Shown: positions 61,805 through 64,000 of the stretch, piece by piece
Layout of the letters: each line of letters begins with the position of its first letter
Numbering within the stretch: position 1 is the first letter of the stretch
From: VRUE01 sp963699225
Lineage (GTDB): Bacteria > Actinomycetota > Thermoleophilia > Solirubrobacterales > 70-9
Assembly: GCA_963699225.1 (NCBI GenBank)
Contig: OY969423.1
Span: 2,666,001-2,730,000 of the forward strand
DNA length: 64,000 nt
Reading direction: 5' to 3'
The notes under the pieces: model-generated
Seen by the model: only the letters and a program-made list of their open reading frames with translations
The model's database searches: none
Told to the model about the DNA's origin: nothing
Translations under genes and position numbers: made by a program

Positions 61805-62838
61805 GCCCCGCCCCCCTGATCGAGCGCTACCGCGAGCGCCTCTCACTGGAGCCCGGTGACCCTGTCGTCACTCTGAACGAGGGCTCGACGCCGCTGGTCG
61901 AGGCGCCGCGGCTCTCCGAGCGGATCGGCGCCCGTGCCTACCTCAAGTTCGAGGGCGCCAACCCGACCGGCAGCTTCAAGGACCGGGGGATGACCGTTGC
62001 AGTCTCGCGGGCCAAGGGCCGCGGCGCCGAGGCCGTGATCTGCGCCTCGACCGGCAACACCGCCGCCAGTGCTGCCGCTTACGCGGCGCGGGCGGGGATG
62101 CGGGGGGCCGTGATCGTGCCGGAGGGCAAGATCGCGATCGGCAAGCTGGCCCAGGCGCTGATGCACGGTGCCCGCGTCGTCGCCCTGCAAGGGAACTTCG
62201 ACGATGCCCTGCGGATCGTCCGCGAGCTCGCCGACAAGCACCCAATCGAGCTGGTCAACTCGGTCAATCCGCACCGGATCGAAGGCCAGAAGACCGCCGC
62301 CTTCGAGGTGATCGAGGAGCTGGGGGAGGCGCCGGGCGCGCTGGCGATCCCGGTCGGCAACGCCGGCAACGTCACCGCCTACTGGCGCGGCTTCCAGGAG
62401 GCCGGCACCGCCCCGATCCTCTACGGCTTCCAGGCCGAGGGCGCCGCGCCGTTGGTCCGCGGCGCGCCAGTCGCCAACCCTGAGACCGTTGCCTCGGCGA
62501 TCCGGATCGGCAACCCGGCCCGCTGGGAGGAGGCGATGGACGCCTTCACCGGCTCGCGCGGGCGCGTCGCCGCGGTCTCCGATCAGCAGATCCTCGACGC
62601 CTATCGCTGGCTCGCCGCCGGAGAGGGTGTCTTCTGCGAGCCTGCCTCGGCAGCGTCGGTCGCTGGCCTGCTTGCCCACGGCCTGCCCACGGTAGAGGGC
62701 GAGCCGCCACCGGAGACGGTCGTCTGCGTTCTCACCGGCCACGGCCTCAAGGACCCCGATACGGCGCTCTCCAAAGCGCCACCGGTGATCAACTGCGAGA
62801 ACGACCTCAGCGCGGTCGAGCGCGCGGTATTCGATTGA
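61801..62838 (+). CDS. thrC: Threonine synthase
   Basis: A 345-residue PLP enzyme (class II, short form) that converts O-phosphohomoserine to threonine. Lys60 in TGSFKDRGM holds PLP; ICASTGNTAASAAAYAARAG, VIVPEGKIAIGKLAQALMHGA and IPVGNAGNVTAYWRGF form the cofactor and phosphate site. The TTG start sits inside the hom stop (TTGA). It ends with thrB starting the same way, so translation of the operon is coupled. Confidence 0.96.
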   Translation: MSPAPLIERYRERLSLEPGDPVVTLNEGSTPLVEAPRLSERIGARAYLKFEGANPTGSFKDRGMTVAVSRAKGRGAEAVICASTGNTAASAAAYAARAGMRGAVIVPEGKIAIGKLAQALMHGARVVALQGNFDDALRIVRELADKHPIELVNSVNPHRIEGQKTAAFEVIEELGEAPGALAIPVGNAGNVTAYWRGFQEAGTAPILYGFQAEGAAPLVRGAPVANPETVASAIRIGNPARWEEAMDAFTGSRGRVAAVSDQQILDAYRWLAAGEGVFCEPASAASVAGLLAHGLPTVEGEPPPETVVCVLTGHGLKDPDTALSKAPPVINCENDLSAVERAVFD

Positions 62839-63716
62839 CCGTCCGCCGCCGGCTGGTCCGCGTCCCCGCCTCGTCGGCCAATCTCGGCCCGGGTTATGAC
62901 GTGCTCGCCGCCGCGGTCTCGCTTTATCTCGAGCTCGAAGTCGAGGAGACGGGCGAGTTCTCGCTCGATCCCGCCGGCCTCGATGTCTCCGTCGGCCGCG
63001 ACAACCTGATCGTGCGGGCCTTCGAGACCCTGCATCCCGCCGACGGCATCTCCTTCCGGCTGAAGAGCGAGATCCCGCTGGCGCGGGGGCTGGGCTCGAG
63101 CGCCGCGGCGATCGTCGCCGGTCTCTTCGCTGCCGATCACCTCTTCGAGCTCGCCCTCTCCAAGCAGGAGATGCTGACCAAGGCGACGGAGCTGGAGGGG
63201 CACCCCGACAACGTCGCCGCGGCGATCTACGGCGGCTTCGTGATCTGCGGCGGCGGGGAGGGCGAGTCGCCGAGCGCGGTCCGCTTCGACCCGCCGAGCG
63301 GCCTCGAGGGCATCGCGGTCATCCCGGCCGAGGAGGTCTCGACCGAGCGCGCCCGCGAAGCGATCCCCGCCGAGGTTCCGCTCGCCGACGCGGTCGCCAA
63401 CGTCTCCGCCGCCTCGCGCTTGGTGTTGGGTCTGCAGACGGCCGACCTCGACCTTGTGGCTGCCGGTCTCCTTGATCGCATCCACCAGCCCCGTCGCCGC
63501 GAGCTCTACTCGCGCTCGATGGAGCTAGTCGACAATGCCGCCGAGCTCGGTGCCCTGGGCGCGACGATCTCCGGCGCCGGCCCCACCGTCCTCGTCTGGA
63601 CCACCTGGCAGGAAGCGGGCCACGTCGCCGAGGCCCTCGAGCAGCGCTGCGCCGGCTGGGCCGAGGTTCGCCGCCTCCCCTTCAGCCCCCACGGGGCTGA
63701 CGTTCCTGAGCTTTAA
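62835..63716 (+). CDS. thrB: Homoserine kinase
   Basis: A 293-residue GHMP kinase phosphorylating homoserine. VRVPASSANLGPGYDVLAAAV opens the fold, IPLARGLGSSAAAIVAGLFAA is the ATP loop, and GALGATISGAGPTVLVW near the C-terminus is motif 3. The TTG start overlaps the thrC stop as TTGA. It is last gene of the operon, with no clear terminator seen before the small gene at 63754. Confidence 0.95.
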   Translation: MTVRRRLVRVPASSANLGPGYDVLAAAVSLYLELEVEETGEFSLDPAGLDVSVGRDNLIVRAFETLHPADGISFRLKSEIPLARGLGSSAAAIVAGLFAADHLFELALSKQEMLTKATELEGHPDNVAAAIYGGFVICGGGEGESPSAVRFDPPSGLEGIAVIPAEEVSTERAREAIPAEVPLADAVANVSAASRLVLGLQTADLDLVAAGLLDRIHQPRRRELYSRSMELVDNAAELGALGATISGAGPTVLVWTTWQEAGHVAEALEQRCAGWAEVRRLPFSPHGADVPEL

Positions 63717-63753
63717 CCGGGAAGAGGCTGGTCGCGTCATCGCTTAGGCGGGG

Positions 63754-63966
63754 GTGCGTTTGACCCGCCATTCCAAGAACGAACTTCGCAACTTGAAGGC
63801 GACTGTTGAGGATGTCGAGAGAGTCATCGCGAACCCGATTAGGGTCGATTACGACTCAGACGAAAGATCTCGGTATACGGGATATATTCGGGACGTGCGC
63901 GTGCGCATTGTCGTGGCTCTTGACGAGCCGGACCTTGTTGTCACAATCCACAAGAGGAGGCGCTGA
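63754..63966 (+). CDS. DUF4258-like protein, candidate toxin of a type II pair
   Basis: A 70-residue basic protein with a GTG start. The pattern is LTRHSKNELRNLKATVEDVERVIANPIRVDYD, then RSRYTGYIRDVRVRIVVALDEP and VVTIHKRR, as in DUF4258 proteins, which are small RelE/BrnT-like folds often paired with DUF2283. Composition is clearly lower in GC than the thr operon. Its TGA overlaps the ATG of the next gene (TGATG). Toxin activity is inferred from the pairing only. Confidence 0.75.
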   Translation: MRLTRHSKNELRNLKATVEDVERVIANPIRVDYDSDERSRYTGYIRDVRVRIVVALDEPDLVVTIHKRRR

Positions 63967-64000
63967 TGAAAGCTGATTACGACAGTGAGGCCAACGCGAT
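63966..64000 (+). CDS. DUF2283-like protein, truncated by the window edge
   Basis: Only MKADYDSEANA plus a partial codon is visible. The start KADYDSEANA fits the DUF2283 opening pattern (xYDxEADAxYI). It starts on the stop codon of the DUF4258 gene, the usual order for this presumed toxin-antitoxin-like pair. Confirmation needs the sequence beyond the edge. Confidence 0.6.
   Translation, partial: MKADYDSEANA

Overview
The window reads as a high-GC chromosomal segment of an actinobacterium. The best guess is the class Thermoleophilia (Solirubrobacterales-like), and this is an inference. Support: CarD, F420-type luciferase-like oxidoreductase and DisA are present; GTG and TTG starts are frequent; a secreted protein at 51.8-52.3 kb has the SINGGS/LKxKTLTG style N-terminus I associate with that class; and lysA-hom-thrC-thrB has a compact actinobacterial layout. 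Nearly all of it is housekeeping DNA. There are no insertion sequences, no prophage and no CRISPR, and no gene-free stretch exceeds about 220 bases.

Layout. 0-5.4 kb: a wall-hydrolase gene on the minus strand, a phasin-like coiled coil, a nucleoside phosphorylase, an orphan P-II protein and a MerR/adenylate-cyclase fusion. 5.4-33 kb: a long plus-strand housekeeping block, tilS-hpt-ftsH-folP-folB-folK-(DUF2188/DUF3800/GST)-coaX-dus-greA-lysS-clpC-(AKR, MFS)-disA-carD-ispD-(DUF389)-PHP-ispF-(acyl-CoA ligase, coiled coil)-cysS-rlmB-sigH. The order closely follows the ftsH-to-sigH region of Bacillus, with ctsR, mcsAB, radA and yacL missing and unrelated genes in the gaps. 33-45 kb: GNAT protein, a PD-(D/E)XK nuclease overlapping tRNA-Thr, a SHOCT membrane protein, an aromatic-cleavage-like gene pair, a fused PlsC-GpsA enzyme, an ECF sigma pair, rhomboid protease, BtuF-like protein and a CorC-like membrane protein. 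44.5-56 kb: fatty-acid or acyl-CoA catabolism (hydroxyacyl-CoA dehydrogenase, thiolase, three acyl-CoA dehydrogenases, a luciferase-like monooxygenase), broken by lipoproteins, a DNA-repair ATL protein, a metallo-hydrolase and a cell-wall-binding-repeat operon. 56-64 kb: CDF metal exporter, M23 wall hydrolase, a surface protein, the lysA-hom-thrC-thrB operon, and the start of a DUF4258/DUF2283 toxin-antitoxin-like pair cut by the right edge.

How genes work together. folP-folB-folK make folate, ispD and ispF are two steps of the MEP pathway, and lysA-hom-thrC-thrB are the lysine and threonine ends of the aspartate family, joined by NTGA start/stop overlaps. A 21-base operator-like sequence is identical in front of the divergent hbd/thiolase genes and an acyl-CoA dehydrogenase 9.3 kb away, suggesting one TetR-type fatty-acid regulator over both.

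The most unusual signal is not a gene. It is a scattered set of long inverted repeats (arms 15-27 bases) at gene ends and also, in frame, inside cysS (twice) and apparently ispD. Two of them, at 28.96-29.07 kb and 38.00-38.11 kb, are clearly homologous: they share an internal core while their stems differ in sequence yet stay self-complementary. I regard this as a candidate undescribed palindromic element family.
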